Positions 44,605 to 52,737 are shown, counted from the first letter of the stretch. The stretch: DNA of 64,000 bases from Verrucomicrobiaceae bacterium UBA2429 (GCA_002343505.1 DDQZ01000046.1:2484-66483); one strand, 5' to 3'. The notes: a model not told the origin generated them from the letters alone. Made by a program: numbers and translations.

Positions 44605-47600
44605 ATGCTCCTCGAAATCGCCTGCCAACATCTCGGATGGCCCAGCCATCAGGAGATTTTGCGCCCCAAGGCGGCGGGTCCCAGACACTATGCCGAGCGA
44701 GTCGAGCAGAAAATCGGGCAAGCTCTAAAGCGGATGCTCGATGGCGACGAAGTTGTCACTGGCATCTTGAGCGCAGACCCTCATGCGGACACCAGTGAGG
44801 CTCCCATCGCAGTCATCTGCCAGTTCTCCCGGATGGTAAGCGATGACATCCTGCGCGAGGCTCAGCGGCTCTGCTGGAACTTCTCCCGGACGGCCTTGCT
44901 GATCACCCTGGAGCCGCATCGCATCCAGTCTTGGACCTGCTCCAAAAAGCCAGGCAAGAACCGCAAGACCAAGGACTTCCGCATCCTGCCACCTATCGAA
45001 TGGGAGGAAGGCGAATCACCAGTCAGCATCCTTCAGCAGGAGGCGGCGCAGGCCCTGCATTGGGTGCAGTTGGTCAGCGGCGGCCTGCTTGATAAGCACA
45101 AGGATAAGTTCCCCAAGGACGAGAGAGTGGATGCCGTGCTGGTCTCCAATCTCAAAGCGGTTCGGGCTGAGTTGACCAACCCCTCAGGCCTGAACTTGCG
45201 GATAGACATCTGCCACAGCCTGCTGGCCCGCCTTATTTTTACCCAGTTTCTCTTTCAGCGCACCGACACCGCTGGCAGGCCTGCCATCAGCCAAACCGTG
45301 CTAGATGGCAGATTCGATGGCCGCCTGCGGAAGGTTTACCCACATGCGACGGCCTTGGAAGCCATCCTGCGCGACAAAGACGAGACGTATGCCCTGTTTC
45401 GCTGGCTGAATGACAAGTTCAACGGCGACATGTTCCCCGGCAAAGGCGGCACACCCGAGGAACGCGAAGCCGAGTGGCAGGCCGAGAAAGACGCCGTGGA
45501 ACAGAAGCATCTGAACCTGCTGGCCGATTTCGTGAGCGGCAAGATGCACCTCAAAACGAAACAACAACTCCTCTGGGCCGAGTATTCATTCGACACCCTG
45601 CCGCTGGAGTTCATCAGCAGCGTCTATGAGGAGTTTCTCACCGCAGATGACTTGGCCCTCGGGGCTCATTACACGCCTCCACACCTTGTGGACTTTGTCT
45701 TGGATGGCGTACTGCCTTGGGGCGGCAAAGATTGGGACCTCAAAATCCTCGACCCATGTTGCGGCTCCTCGATCTTCTTGGTGAAAGCGTTCCAGCGGCT
45801 GGTGCAGCGTTGGAAGAACGCTCACCCGAAGGACGATCCGCGGGTGGACGACCTCCGCCCGATCCTTGAAAACAATCTGCTCGGCGTGGACATGAGCAAA
45901 GAGGCTCTTCGAGTCGCCTCGTTCAGTCTGTGTCTTGCCCTCTGCGATGCCCTCGACCCGAAGCACTACTGGAAACGAACGGTCTTTCCTCCCTTGAGAG
46001 GCATTCGCTTGATCAAGAGCGACTTCTTCGAGGAGGACAAGCAGGGCTTCCGCACAAAGGAGGATGCTGGAACCTGGGATTTGGTGATCGGCAATGCCCC
46101 CTGGGGTGGCGGTTCGCTGGCCGATGACTCCGCAGGCGTTCGCTGGGGCAAAGCCAACGGCTGGCCGGTCACTAACAAAAACCCCGGGCTGATCTTCCTC
46201 GCCAAGGCCGCAGCACTGACCAAGAAAAAAGGCCGGGTGGCGATGATCGTGCCAGCCATGCCGCTGCTCTATCAGAACAGTTCAGATCAAACTCGCGAGT
46301 TCCGCAAAAAACTGTTCACAACTTACTCGATCGAGGAAGTCACATCGCTCACACATCTGCGATGGCAGCTTTTCGAAAAAGTGAAGGCCAGGGCGTGCGT
46401 GGTCACGCTTCAACCAGTCCCTCCATCTTCGCCGGAACTTGAACTCAGCTACATCTGCCCGCAGCCGCAATACTCGGCGGATGATAATGCCCTCATTACA
46501 ATCGAGCCACAGGACATCCACGCCATCACTCATGACGAAGCAGCTCACGACCCTCTGGTGTGGTCGGTGCTGTTGCTGGGTGGCCGGCGGGACTTGCGTC
46601 TTGTTCGGCAACTGGACGGCGAAATGACCCTGGGCAAGCTGAAGGCTGCCGCCAAAAACGATCCAAACGACTCTGGGGTTCTTCTGATTCGGCGCGGCAT
46701 TGACCGTGGGTTAAAAAACAGGTCTGAACGCAAGCAGATCATTGGGCGGCGGATACTAGAGCAACCTGACTTTCCTCCCGAATGTGGTCTGGTGCTTGAT
46801 GCAGCTACTTGCCCCAAGAATGCTGACCCTATGGTGTATCACACTTCGGATTTCTCTGCCTTTGATCTCCCACAACTCGTTATCAAACAGAGTCTCATTA
46901 AGGATGTGGGCAGGTTTCAGGCTGTTAGAATTGTTTCCACTGAAAGCGAGACGGACGGGCTTATTGTCACAAAAAGTTATACCAGCATCCATCAATTCAA
47001 AGACGGTGACGGCTGGCTGTGCGCTGCTTGCCTCGCCTTTAGAAGCCGTCTTTCTGCCTACTTCCTGGCCCTCACGAGCCGTCTGGCTTCCGACCGGGCA
47101 GAGGCCCTGTCAGGTGATATTCTCGACGTTCCGATTCCACATCCCACCCCGAGCATTACCAAAGAAGTCACCGACTTGGCCCAGGTTGACTCTCTGGTCG
47201 AAGAAGCCTTCCACCTTAAAGCTCCTGAGTCGGCCTTGATCGAAGACATGCTCACCTTTGTCTATCGTGAGGGTGGGGAGGACAAGGAAGGGCGCAAGCC
47301 GACCTTGCGAGCCCGCGACGATGAACCCGGCGATCTCCATCGCTACGCCGACTTCCTCGTGAAGGCTTTGCGCTCGACCTTTGGTCGGGACAAGACCGTG
47401 CGCGCCACGATCTTTGAAGAGGAGCAGCCACACGACAAGCTGCCCATGCGCATGGTCGCCATTTATCTGAACTTGCCGTCGCAGCGACAAGTCATCACCA
47501 AGGAGGTGCTGGACTCCAAGGGCATGCGCAAGAAGCTGAAGGAAGCCTTTATCCAACTCATGGGCGTGCGTTCCCGGCATGGCGTGCCGGTTTCCTCAGG

Positions 47601-47784
47601 CATCGGCTTTCAGCGCATCGCCCGAATCTTTGTGACCCACAAGGCACCAACCGGCGAAAAAGTGCCGACGGTGCTCTATCTGAAACCCGATCAACGCCGC
47701 CACTGGACCCGCTCCCAAGCTTTGCGGGACGCTGACGAACTGGCCGCCACCATCATGTCCGCCAGCAAGCGCCCCAAAGCATGA
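44605..47784 (+). CDS. N6-adenine DNA methyltransferase, Eco57I/type IIG-like
   Basis: About 1059 aa. The methyltransferase core begins at ~345: LGAHYTPPHLVDFVL, then motif I ILDPCCGSSIFLVKAF and motif IV DLVIGNAPWGGG (an NPPY-type site with A for the first P). A target-recognition-like region follows (~560-800). The N-terminal ~280 residues are helical, with a region like CNFSRTALLITLEPHRIQSW. The last ~200 residues are unassigned. It transfers methyl to adenine in DNA for self-protection. The next gene overlaps it by 4 nt and encodes a nuclease-like protein. Base composition is lower in GC than the flanks, suggesting transfer. Confidence 0.82.
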   Translation: MLLEIACQHLGWPSHQEILRPKAAGPRHYAERVEQKIGQALKRMLDGDEVVTGILSADPHADTSEAPIAVICQFSRMVSDDILREAQRLCWNFSRTALLITLEPHRIQSWTCSKKPGKNRKTKDFRILPPIEWEEGESPVSILQQEAAQALHWVQLVSGGLLDKHKDKFPKDERVDAVLVSNLKAVRAELTNPSGLNLRIDICHSLLARLIFTQFLFQRTDTAGRPAISQTVLDGRFDGRLRKVYPHATALEAILRDKDETYALFRWLNDKFNGDMFPGKGGTPEEREAEWQAEKDAVEQKHLNLLADFVSGKMHLKTKQQLLWAEYSFDTLPLEFISSVYEEFLTADDLALGAHYTPPHLVDFVLDGVLPWGGKDWDLKILDPCCGSSIFLVKAFQRLVQRWKNAHPKDDPRVDDLRPILENNLLGVDMSKEALRVASFSLCLALCDALDPKHYWKRTVFPPLRGIRLIKSDFFEEDKQGFRTKEDAGTWDLVIGNAPWGGGSLADDSAGVRWGKANGWPVTNKNPGLIFLAKAAALTKKKGRVAMIVPAMPLLYQNSSDQTREFRKKLFTTYSIEEVTSLTHLRWQLFEKVKARACVVTLQPVPPSSPELELSYICPQPQYSADDNALITIEPQDIHAITHDEAAHDPLVWSVLLLGGRRDLRLVRQLDGEMTLGKLKAAAKNDPNDSGVLLIRRGIDRGLKNRSERKQIIGRRILEQPDFPPECGLVLDAATCPKNADPMVYHTSDFSAFDLPQLVIKQSLIKDVGRFQAVRIVSTESETDGLIVTKSYTSIHQFKDGDGWLCAACLAFRSRLSAYFLALTSRLASDRAEALSGDILDVPIPHPTPSITKEVTDLAQVDSLVEEAFHLKAPESALIEDMLTFVYREGGEDKEGRKPTLRARDDEPGDLHRYADFLVKALRSTFGRDKTVRATIFEEEQPHDKLPMRMVAIYLNLPSQRQVITKEVLDSKGMRKKLKEAFIQLMGVRSRHGVPVSSGIGFQRIARIFVTHKAPTGEKVPTVLYLKPDQRRHWTRSQALRDADELAATIMSASKRPKA

Positions 47785-48461
47785 AACCCAGAGCGCCAAG
47801 CCTCCACGAAGCTCTCTTTCCGGTCGATCTCCCGGAGTTTGCCGCGATTGCTGAGCTTTGGCCGGAGGACGTGGTGAATGAGATGCTCGGTCTTGTCTGG
47901 GATGCCTTTGATCAGATGAAGGCCCAGCATTTCCAAGGCTTCGACTTCACCCAACCGCTCGAACAACTCGAACGCAGCCTTGCCGATCTCCACACGGACG
48001 AGATCACGTTGCTATGGAAGCAGCGCCGCGATGGTTTTGAATCATTCATGCCCAAGCAGGAGGCTTGGGAATTCCGAAACCGAAGGAGCGCCGGGGCGAT
48101 GCCACCCTCCATTGACATTTGCTTTGTGTTGATCGCCAATCGCTCCGTCAGATGGAACGTTGAGGCGAAGGTCCTGGAAGAGCCGTCGGACGTGAGTCGC
48201 TATCTATCTGACCTCACCGAGAAATACCTCTCAGGAAAGGGGGCTGCGCTGTCGGACACCGCCGCCTTGGTCGGCTATCTCCGACAAGGTGTGCCAGACG
48301 ATGTCTTCCCGCATTTGCACAGCAGGCTCCGCCAGACTCTCAAGCCCTACGCCAAGTTTGCGGAACGACCTCATCGCATCACACACCACAAGCGAGCAAT
48401 CGAAACCTTCGATGAAACGCCGTTCACCTGCCATCACCTCATTCTCGGGCTTGCGAGCTAA
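47781..48461 (+). CDS. PD-(D/E)XK-like nuclease, partner of the methyltransferase
   Basis: About 226 aa, starting with an ATGA overlap on the methyltransferase stop, so the pair is co-translated. The putative catalytic core lies at residues ~105-135: RRSAGAMPPSIDICFVL with the Asp, then RWNVEAKVLEEP with E-x-K. The remainder is helical. No family name is recognised. Overlap with a methyltransferase and the motif order support a restriction endonuclease, but activity is an inference. The stop is directly followed by the C-terminal remnant of another R-M gene. Confidence 0.65.
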   Translation: MKPRAPSLHEALFPVDLPEFAAIAELWPEDVVNEMLGLVWDAFDQMKAQHFQGFDFTQPLEQLERSLADLHTDEITLLWKQRRDGFESFMPKQEAWEFRNRRSAGAMPPSIDICFVLIANRSVRWNVEAKVLEEPSDVSRYLSDLTEKYLSGKGAALSDTAALVGYLRQGVPDDVFPHLHSRLRQTLKPYAKFAERPHRITHHKRAIETFDETPFTCHHLILGLAS

Positions 48462-48462
48462 G

Positions 48463-48705
48463 CTCTGCGGAGTCATCCACCTCAACGCCACCACCCGCTG
48501 GAAAGACGTGCCCGAGCCAGTGTGGAACTACACCCTCGGCGGCTACCAAGTCCTCAAGAAGTGGCTCAGCTACCGCGAGTCCGCCCTCCTCGGCCGCCCC
48601 CTCACCTCCGACGAAGCCCAACACTTCACCCACCACGTCCGCCGCATCGCCAGCATCCTCGCCCTGCACGAGAAGCTGGACGCGCACTACGGGGCGAGTG
48701 TTTGA
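48463..48705 (+). pseudogene. C-terminal remnant of a type ISP-like restriction-modification enzyme
   Basis: A short frame reads GVIHLNATTRWKDVPEPVWN, then YTLGGYQVLKKWLSYRE, then GRPLTSDEAQHFTHHVRRIA, and stops at 48705. This is the recognisable C-terminal end of single-chain type ISP-like enzymes (target-recognition end). It starts within a few bases of the inserted nuclease gene's stop and has no own start codon. Together with the fragment at 44143 it marks the two ends of one disrupted gene. Confidence 0.78.
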
Positions 48706-48755
48706 TGAATCGAAAAGACGACTGCCCGACCTGAACTCTGTGTTAGAATCACTTC

Positions 48756-48845
48756 ATGACAGCCAGCTTTGACTCCATCCGTGACGCTGTGCTCCATCTG
48801 CCCAAGGGCGATCAAGTGCGCATCCTCACCCTTGTGGCGCTGTAG
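48756..48845 (+). pseudogene. Truncated addiction-module-type antitoxin fragment
   Basis: A 29-codon frame, MTASFDSIRDAVLHLPKGDQ and nine more residues, then a stop. The sequence resembles the N-terminus of short addiction-module component proteins (LPxxDR/Q...L pattern). Full-length members are ~70 aa and no toxin gene follows. It is most likely a decayed remnant; a leader peptide is less likely. Confidence 0.35.
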
Positions 48846-48990
48846 GTGGCGAAGAAGCACATGCGGGCAGCGGCGGACGTGGCGGTGGTGTTGAGGGGCT
48901 TTTCTGGCGGCCCGCTCGATCTTTGCAATTTCCGGCTTCCCTTTTTACCCGCGATTTGCTGTAATCCGTGGCCCAACCCTGTTTTTTTCC

Positions 48991-49479
48991 ATGAAAAAGA
49001 CGCGACGCCGGACGGCTTGCAAAAGCGCGGGGGCGGGTGTTTGTCTGGAGGGGCGGGAGGGCAGCGGGCCGTGGGATGGCTGGGTGGATCATGAGCAGGG
49101 CAACAGCGAGGTGCGGCACTTCATGAGGTGGTATCGGCTGCGGCTGGGGCTGTCCCTGCACCAGGTGGAGGCGCTGACGGGCATTGACCGCGCCTACCTG
49201 CGGCGGCTGGAGCGGCGGCACATCCACCTCTCCCTGGTGGTGCTGTGGCGCTGGGCCAACGGCCTGAATGTGAATGTGGACTGGGTGCTGAAAATGGCCC
49301 GCAGGAAGGCGCAGGAACGGGAGGCGGAGATGGCGGCGAAACAGGGCGGGGCAGGGGGGAGCCCAGCGGCCCCCTATTCGACTCCTGTGAGTGTGGCAGA
49401 ATCTCCCCATGCCAGCCGCGATGCTTCTGCCCACCCCAGGCCGCCTGCCCCTGCCGCGGCCAGGTCTCCCTCACGCTGA
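48991..49479 (+). CDS. XRE-like helix-turn-helix protein
   Basis: About 162 aa. Residues ~42-100 form a helix-turn-helix: MRWYRLRLGLSLHQVEALTG, then IDRAYLRRLERRHIHLSLVV, then LWRWANGLNVNVDWVL. The N-terminus is basic, and the C-terminal ~50 residues are Ala/Pro/Ser-rich low complexity. It probably binds DNA. The repeat array starts 21 nt after the stop. The first ~40 residues may be over-called; a later start is possible. Confidence 0.65.
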   Translation: MKKTRRRTACKSAGAGVCLEGREGSGPWDGWVDHEQGNSEVRHFMRWYRLRLGLSLHQVEALTGIDRAYLRRLERRHIHLSLVVLWRWANGLNVNVDWVLKMARRKAQEREAEMAAKQGGAGGSPAAPYSTPVSVAESPHASRDASAHPRPPAPAAARSPSR

Positions 49480-49499
49480 GGGCAGCCGGACTGGGCTCC

Positions 49500-49852
49500 A
49501 GATAACTCTTTTCCGGAGAGAGGGGAAGGTGGGGAGGGCGCGGAAAAGAGTTTTCTGGAGGGAGGGGAGTCTCCCCCGGGGCTGGAAAAGAGTTTTCCAA
49601 GGGGTGTCCACTTTGCCGACCCCTTGGAAAAGAGTTTTCCGGGGGGTGTCCACTTTGCCAACCCTCTGGAAAAGAGTTTTCCGGGGGGGGTCCACTTTGC
49701 CAACCCTCTGGAAAAGAGTTTTCCAGGGGGTGTCCACTTTGCCGACCCCTTGGAAAAGAGTTTTCCAGGGTGTGTCCACTTTGCCAACCCTCTGGAAAAG
49801 AGTTTTCCAGGGCCGCCGGACTCTCCCCTGGCTCCAGAAAACTCTTTTTTCC
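49500..49852. repeat. 42-bp-phased palindromic repeat array (nine cores)
   Basis: The core GGAAAAGAGTTTTCC (6-bp arms, 3-nt loop) occurs seven times at exactly 42-bp steps, starting at 49542, 49584, 49626, 49668, 49710, 49752 and 49794. The spacers after units 2-6 are near-identical (GTGTCCACTTTGCC with A/G and C/T variants). One more core lies on each side, in phase (centres 49507 and 49843) but in the opposite orientation, each preceded by GGGCTCCAGA-like sequence (GGCTCCAGA). All reading frames are mostly open, but only because the repeat has no stops. The spacers are not CRISPR-like, being nearly identical. Confidence 0.9.
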
Positions 49853-49925
49853 ATAACGGGGAGGCGGGTTTACCGGCGCAAGATCCTGGTTTTCAGGGGT
49901 TTGGTGGCAGAGGGTCTCAGCGAGA

Positions 49926-49997
49926 GGAGAGCGGACACTCCTGTCCGCAGGCTTGGCGCTGTGCGCCCTCAGAAGCGGACAGGAGTGTCCGCTCTCC
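49926..49997. repeat. Perfect 23-bp inverted repeat
   Basis: Arms 49926-49948 and 49975-49997 are perfect reverse complements, with core GCGGACACTCCTGTCCGC on the left. The loop is 26 nt. It lies between the 42-bp array and the FN3 gene. A strong hairpin in either strand could be an attenuator, a terminator-like element or a mobile palindrome. Confidence 0.85.
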
Positions 49998-50054
49998 CTT
50001 CCAAGTCCGCCTCTCCCTGTCTCCCCATCTCAAGGTCTCCAAGCCGCCACGCCC

Positions 50055-51080
50055 ATGCCTCCTAACTGGGACGAGGCTTCCTGGGACAGCGGGTCCTGGG
50101 ACAGCCCTTCCGCCTCCCCTTTTCTCCCGCAACGGAAACAACGAACGAACCCACGCATTATGGCCGCGAACCCCACACCCGACGACAACAATGTCCTCAA
50201 GGCCCTGGCCGAGGACCTGGCCGATGGCTGCCAGCAGCATGAGCTGGCCATCGGCATCAAGCAAAATACGGAGGCCGTGCTGCGCGCGGCCATCACCGCC
50301 CTGGCCACGACAAAGATGGCCCGGGGGGCGGCGGAGACGCTGGAGGGCGCCCGCTCGGCGGCGCACCAGGCGGCGGATGAGGCCGGGGCGGCGGTGCTGA
50401 AAAACTGCCGCCTGCGCCTGGTGAAGCTGTTTGGCGGCCAGTTCAACAGCCAGTGGATGACGGCGGGCTGGCCGAACGGCACGACGGCCATCCCGACGAC
50501 GCAGGACGCGCGCTTCAGCCTGCTGGGCAGCCTGAACACCTACTTCACGGCCACGCCGGCCTCTGAAAGCACGGACATGGAGGCCACCGCCGCCCTCTGC
50601 GCGGCGGCGCACACGGCCATCAGCGACGCGCGCAACCTGCTGAACAACGCGAAGACGGCGCTCGACGGGGCGAAGGAGGATGAGAAGGCGGCGGTGCATA
50701 CCCTGCGCAAGCGGGTGCGCGGTCTCATCAGCGAGCTGGGCACGCTGCTGGCGGACGATGACGCGCGCTACACGGACTTTGGCCTGAACGTGCCCGCCAG
50801 CCCGGTGGCGCCGGAGGCGATCGCCACGCTGACGCTGACGACGCCCGCGGCGGGCAAAATCCACGCGGAGTGGAGCTACGCCACCCGCATGACGGGCACG
50901 CGCCTGCAAAAGAAGGTGGCGGGCGTGGACGAGGACTTTGTCAGCGCCGGCACCGCCGACGGCCTGGAGAAGACGCTGACGGGCTTCACCGCCGGGCAGA
51001 CGGTGGAGGTGCGCGTCATCGCCTACAACGACGGCGGGGATGCGGCGCCCAGCCCGGTGCAAAGCGTGGTGGTGACGTGA
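50055..51080 (+). CDS. FN3-domain protein, tail-fibre-like (phage or secretion type)
   Basis: About 341 aa from the ATG at 50055 (MPPNWDEASWDSGSWDSP); an ATG at 50160 would give ~306 aa. The middle (~40-235) is helical and Ala-rich (ALATTKMARGAAETLEGARS). The last ~90 residues are a fibronectin type III domain: PEAIATLTLTTPAAGKIHAE, then TAGQTVEVRVIAYNDGGDAA. No signal peptide. It is paired with a collagen-like gene 96 nt downstream across a hairpin. The pair resembles structural and tail-associated genes found in Verrucomicrobia; the actual role is unknown. Confidence 0.65.
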   Translation: MPPNWDEASWDSGSWDSPSASPFLPQRKQRTNPRIMAANPTPDDNNVLKALAEDLADGCQQHELAIGIKQNTEAVLRAAITALATTKMARGAAETLEGARSAAHQAADEAGAAVLKNCRLRLVKLFGGQFNSQWMTAGWPNGTTAIPTTQDARFSLLGSLNTYFTATPASESTDMEATAALCAAAHTAISDARNLLNNAKTALDGAKEDEKAAVHTLRKRVRGLISELGTLLADDDARYTDFGLNVPASPVAPEAIATLTLTTPAAGKIHAEWSYATRMTGTRLQKKVAGVDEDFVSAGTADGLEKTLTGFTAGQTVEVRVIAYNDGGDAAPSPVQSVVVT

Positions 51081-51105
51081 AGCCCGCGCGCCGTGAGCTG
51101 AACCC

Positions 51106-51167
51106 GGCAGGGACACGCTGCGCCGTGTCCGACAACGAACTGGGACGCGGCGCAGCGCGTCCCTGCC
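51106..51167. repeat. 25-bp inverted repeat, GGCAGGGACACG type
   Basis: Arms 51106-51130 and 51143-51167 pair over 25 bp with two mismatches, around a 12-nt loop; both arms contain CGCTGCGCCG or its complement. It occupies most of the FN3 to collagen-like gap. Confidence 0.8.
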
Positions 51168-51176
51168 CGCACCGCC

Positions 51177-51758
51177 ATGGCCTTTGATCCCACCAAACCC
51201 GCGAACAACAGCCCGAACTCCTCCGCCGAGATGCGCGGCCAGCTCAACGGGCTGAAGGCGCTCATTGACGCCATCGGCAGCATCACCGCCGCGCAGGTGG
51301 ATGCGGTGAACACCCTGCCGCCGGGGGAACCGGCGGCGGTGGCCGCCTCCGTTTCCGGCGGGGTGCTGCACCTCAGCTTTGACCTGCCGCAGGGTGCGGA
51401 GGGCGTGCAGGGCGAAATCGGCCCGCCGGGCGGCGATGGGGCGCAGGGGCCGCCCTTTGCCAGCGCGGTGGTGGACGATGTCTTCACCGTGCCCCCCGGC
51501 CAGCCGGCGACGGTGGGGGTGTGGTTCGACGGCACGCAGGTGCATTTCACCTTCGAGATCCCGCGCGGGGAGAATGGCAGCGATGGCCCCTCGGGCGAGG
51601 TGAGCCAGCAGCAGCTGGATGACGCCATCGCCGGGACAAGCCCCAACAGCAACCAGGTAGCCACCCTGGGCCTGAGCATCAGCGACCCGCCGACCGCCTG
51701 GGAAGTGCAGGAGGTGGCGAACAAGCTGGATGAGCTGATCTACGCGCTGCGGCGGTGA
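51177..51758 (+). CDS. Collagen-like tail-fibre-type protein
   Basis: About 193 aa. The start MAFDPTKPANNSPNSSAEMR resembles phage-tail or tail-fibre-type openings (FDPTKPxN). Short Gly-X-Y-like runs follow (GEIGPPGGDGAQGPP, GENGSDGPSGE) separated by repeated VPPGQPATVGVWFDGTQVHF-type beta units. The C-terminal ~50 residues are helical. It may form a fibre with the FN3 neighbour. Phage-derived origin is plausible, but no capsid, terminase or integrase gene is present. Confidence 0.6.
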   Translation: MAFDPTKPANNSPNSSAEMRGQLNGLKALIDAIGSITAAQVDAVNTLPPGEPAAVAASVSGGVLHLSFDLPQGAEGVQGEIGPPGGDGAQGPPFASAVVDDVFTVPPGQPATVGVWFDGTQVHFTFEIPRGENGSDGPSGEVSQQQLDDAIAGTSPNSNQVATLGLSISDPPTAWEVQEVANKLDELIYALRR

Positions 51759-51815
51759 ATGACGAAATCCGAATGAGGAATGACGAAGCCCGAAGCCCGA
51801 ATTTCAATTTCAGCC
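51758..51815. repeat. GAAATCCGAA-type repeat, copy 5
   Basis: GAATGACGAAATCCGAATGA followed by GACGAAGCCCGAAGCCCGAA lies directly after the collagen-like gene. It is related in word composition to the TTCGAA tracts elsewhere. Confidence 0.5.
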
Positions 51816-51921
51816 TGCGCCGGGCGGAAGGTTTCGTGAGGGTTTGAGGTGCTGGCGGTGTTTGTCTGGTTGACCCCTGTGCCGACGGGCGCATTGTCAT
51901 TCCGCAACCATTTCCGCGCTC

Positions 51922-52245
51922 ATGAACGACGATCAGCTCCACCGTCTGTTACGCGCCCATCCGGCCCGTGCAGTATTGAAGAATTCATTCAATCACTCTG
52001 TCTGGACGCGGATCGAAGCTGAGGAAGCAGGCAGCTGCCATGTCTGTGTGCGCAGGCTGTGTGCGGCCTTCTTCACATGGATCGGGCGCCCGGTGCCAGC
52101 CGCCATGACCCTGGCCGCATCCATCGCTCTCGGCTTCTGGCTGGGCAGTCCTGAGGACCCCGGCGGCCACCCTTCCCGAAGCGAGATCGGCTACATCGAA
52201 TCCATCAACCCCCTGCTCTTGGAGCGGGCCAGCCGCCTGCCGTGA
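51922..52245 (+). CDS. CnrY-like anti-sigma factor, putative
   Basis: About 107 aa with one membrane helix (~57-76, VPAAMTLAASIALGFWLGS) and a short cytosolic N-terminus containing SVWTRIEAEE, the type of segment that binds ECF sigma factors. A CHVC pair lies before the helix. The stop overlaps the next gene's GTG start. The order anti-sigma, sensor, ECF sigma is that of cnrYXH of Cupriavidus. Sequence identity to CnrY is not obvious, so the assignment rests on size, topology and position. Confidence 0.6.
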   Translation: MNDDQLHRLLRAHPARAVLKNSFNHSVWTRIEAEEAGSCHVCVRRLCAAFFTWIGRPVPAAMTLAASIALGFWLGSPEDPGGHPSRSEIGYIESINPLLLERASRLP

Positions 52246-52730
52246 AACGCGGACAGATCATCCTGCTGGTCTCGCTCGTGCTGGGCGGCTGCATGTTCAT
52301 CTGCAGCCGCCTCCTCCTCCATAAAGACCCCTCCGCCGCGGGCGGAGAGGAGCTGGCCTATGTGGAGGGCAGCATGCTGCCGGAGCTGGAATGGCTGCGG
52401 CAGTGGCTCCATCTTTCGGACGATCAGTTCGAGCAGGTCAAAGCATTGCACCTTGCCTATCTCCCGAAGTGTCGTCTGAACTGCGCGCGCATCGGCGCGG
52501 CGGAGGCGGAGCTTCTCGAAGCCGTTGAGCAGCCGGAGGAAGAGCTGAACAAACGGCTCCAGGCGCTGACCGCCGCGCAGATCGAATGCCGCCAGGCCAT
52601 GATCGGCCATGTCCGCAAGACCGCGGGCTGCCTGAATGAAGAGCAGGCCCGGCAGTACCTGGACACCATGCTTCCGCAGGTGCTGGGCCTGGGCAGGAGC
52701 TGCGCCGCCTGCCTGCAACATCCGCACTGA
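52242..52730 (+). CDS. CnrX/CpxP-like periplasmic metal sensor, putative
   Basis: About 162 aa, GTG start at 52242 overlapping the upstream TGA. An N-terminal membrane anchor (~6-26) is followed by a four-helix CpxP/CnrX-like domain: LHLSDDQFEQVKALHLAYLP, later LNEEQARQYLDTMLPQV. Candidate ligands are Cys77 and Cys81 (Cx3C), Cys116, Met120 and His123, and a C-terminal CAACLQHPH. CnrX uses His, Glu and Met for Ni/Co; this Cys set points to a softer metal such as copper or mercury. That is inference. Confidence 0.65.
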   Translation: MKRGQIILLVSLVLGGCMFICSRLLLHKDPSAAGGEELAYVEGSMLPELEWLRQWLHLSDDQFEQVKALHLAYLPKCRLNCARIGAAEAELLEAVEQPEEELNKRLQALTAAQIECRQAMIGHVRKTAGCLNEEQARQYLDTMLPQVLGLGRSCAACLQHPH

Positions 52731-52737
52731 GCCCGGG

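Noticed and set aside
49542..49808. The array as a CRISPR
   Set aside because: The intervals between cores are almost identical to one another and the period is exact; there are no unique spacers and no cas genes.
49391..50065. Long open frames on both strands across the 42-bp array, with repeated peptides such as EKSFPGGVHFANPL and WKRVFRGVSTLPTL
   Set aside because: The frames are open only because a 42-bp unit (14 codons) has no stops in most frames; several frames are open at once on both strands and no start, ribosome site or family similarity supports a protein.
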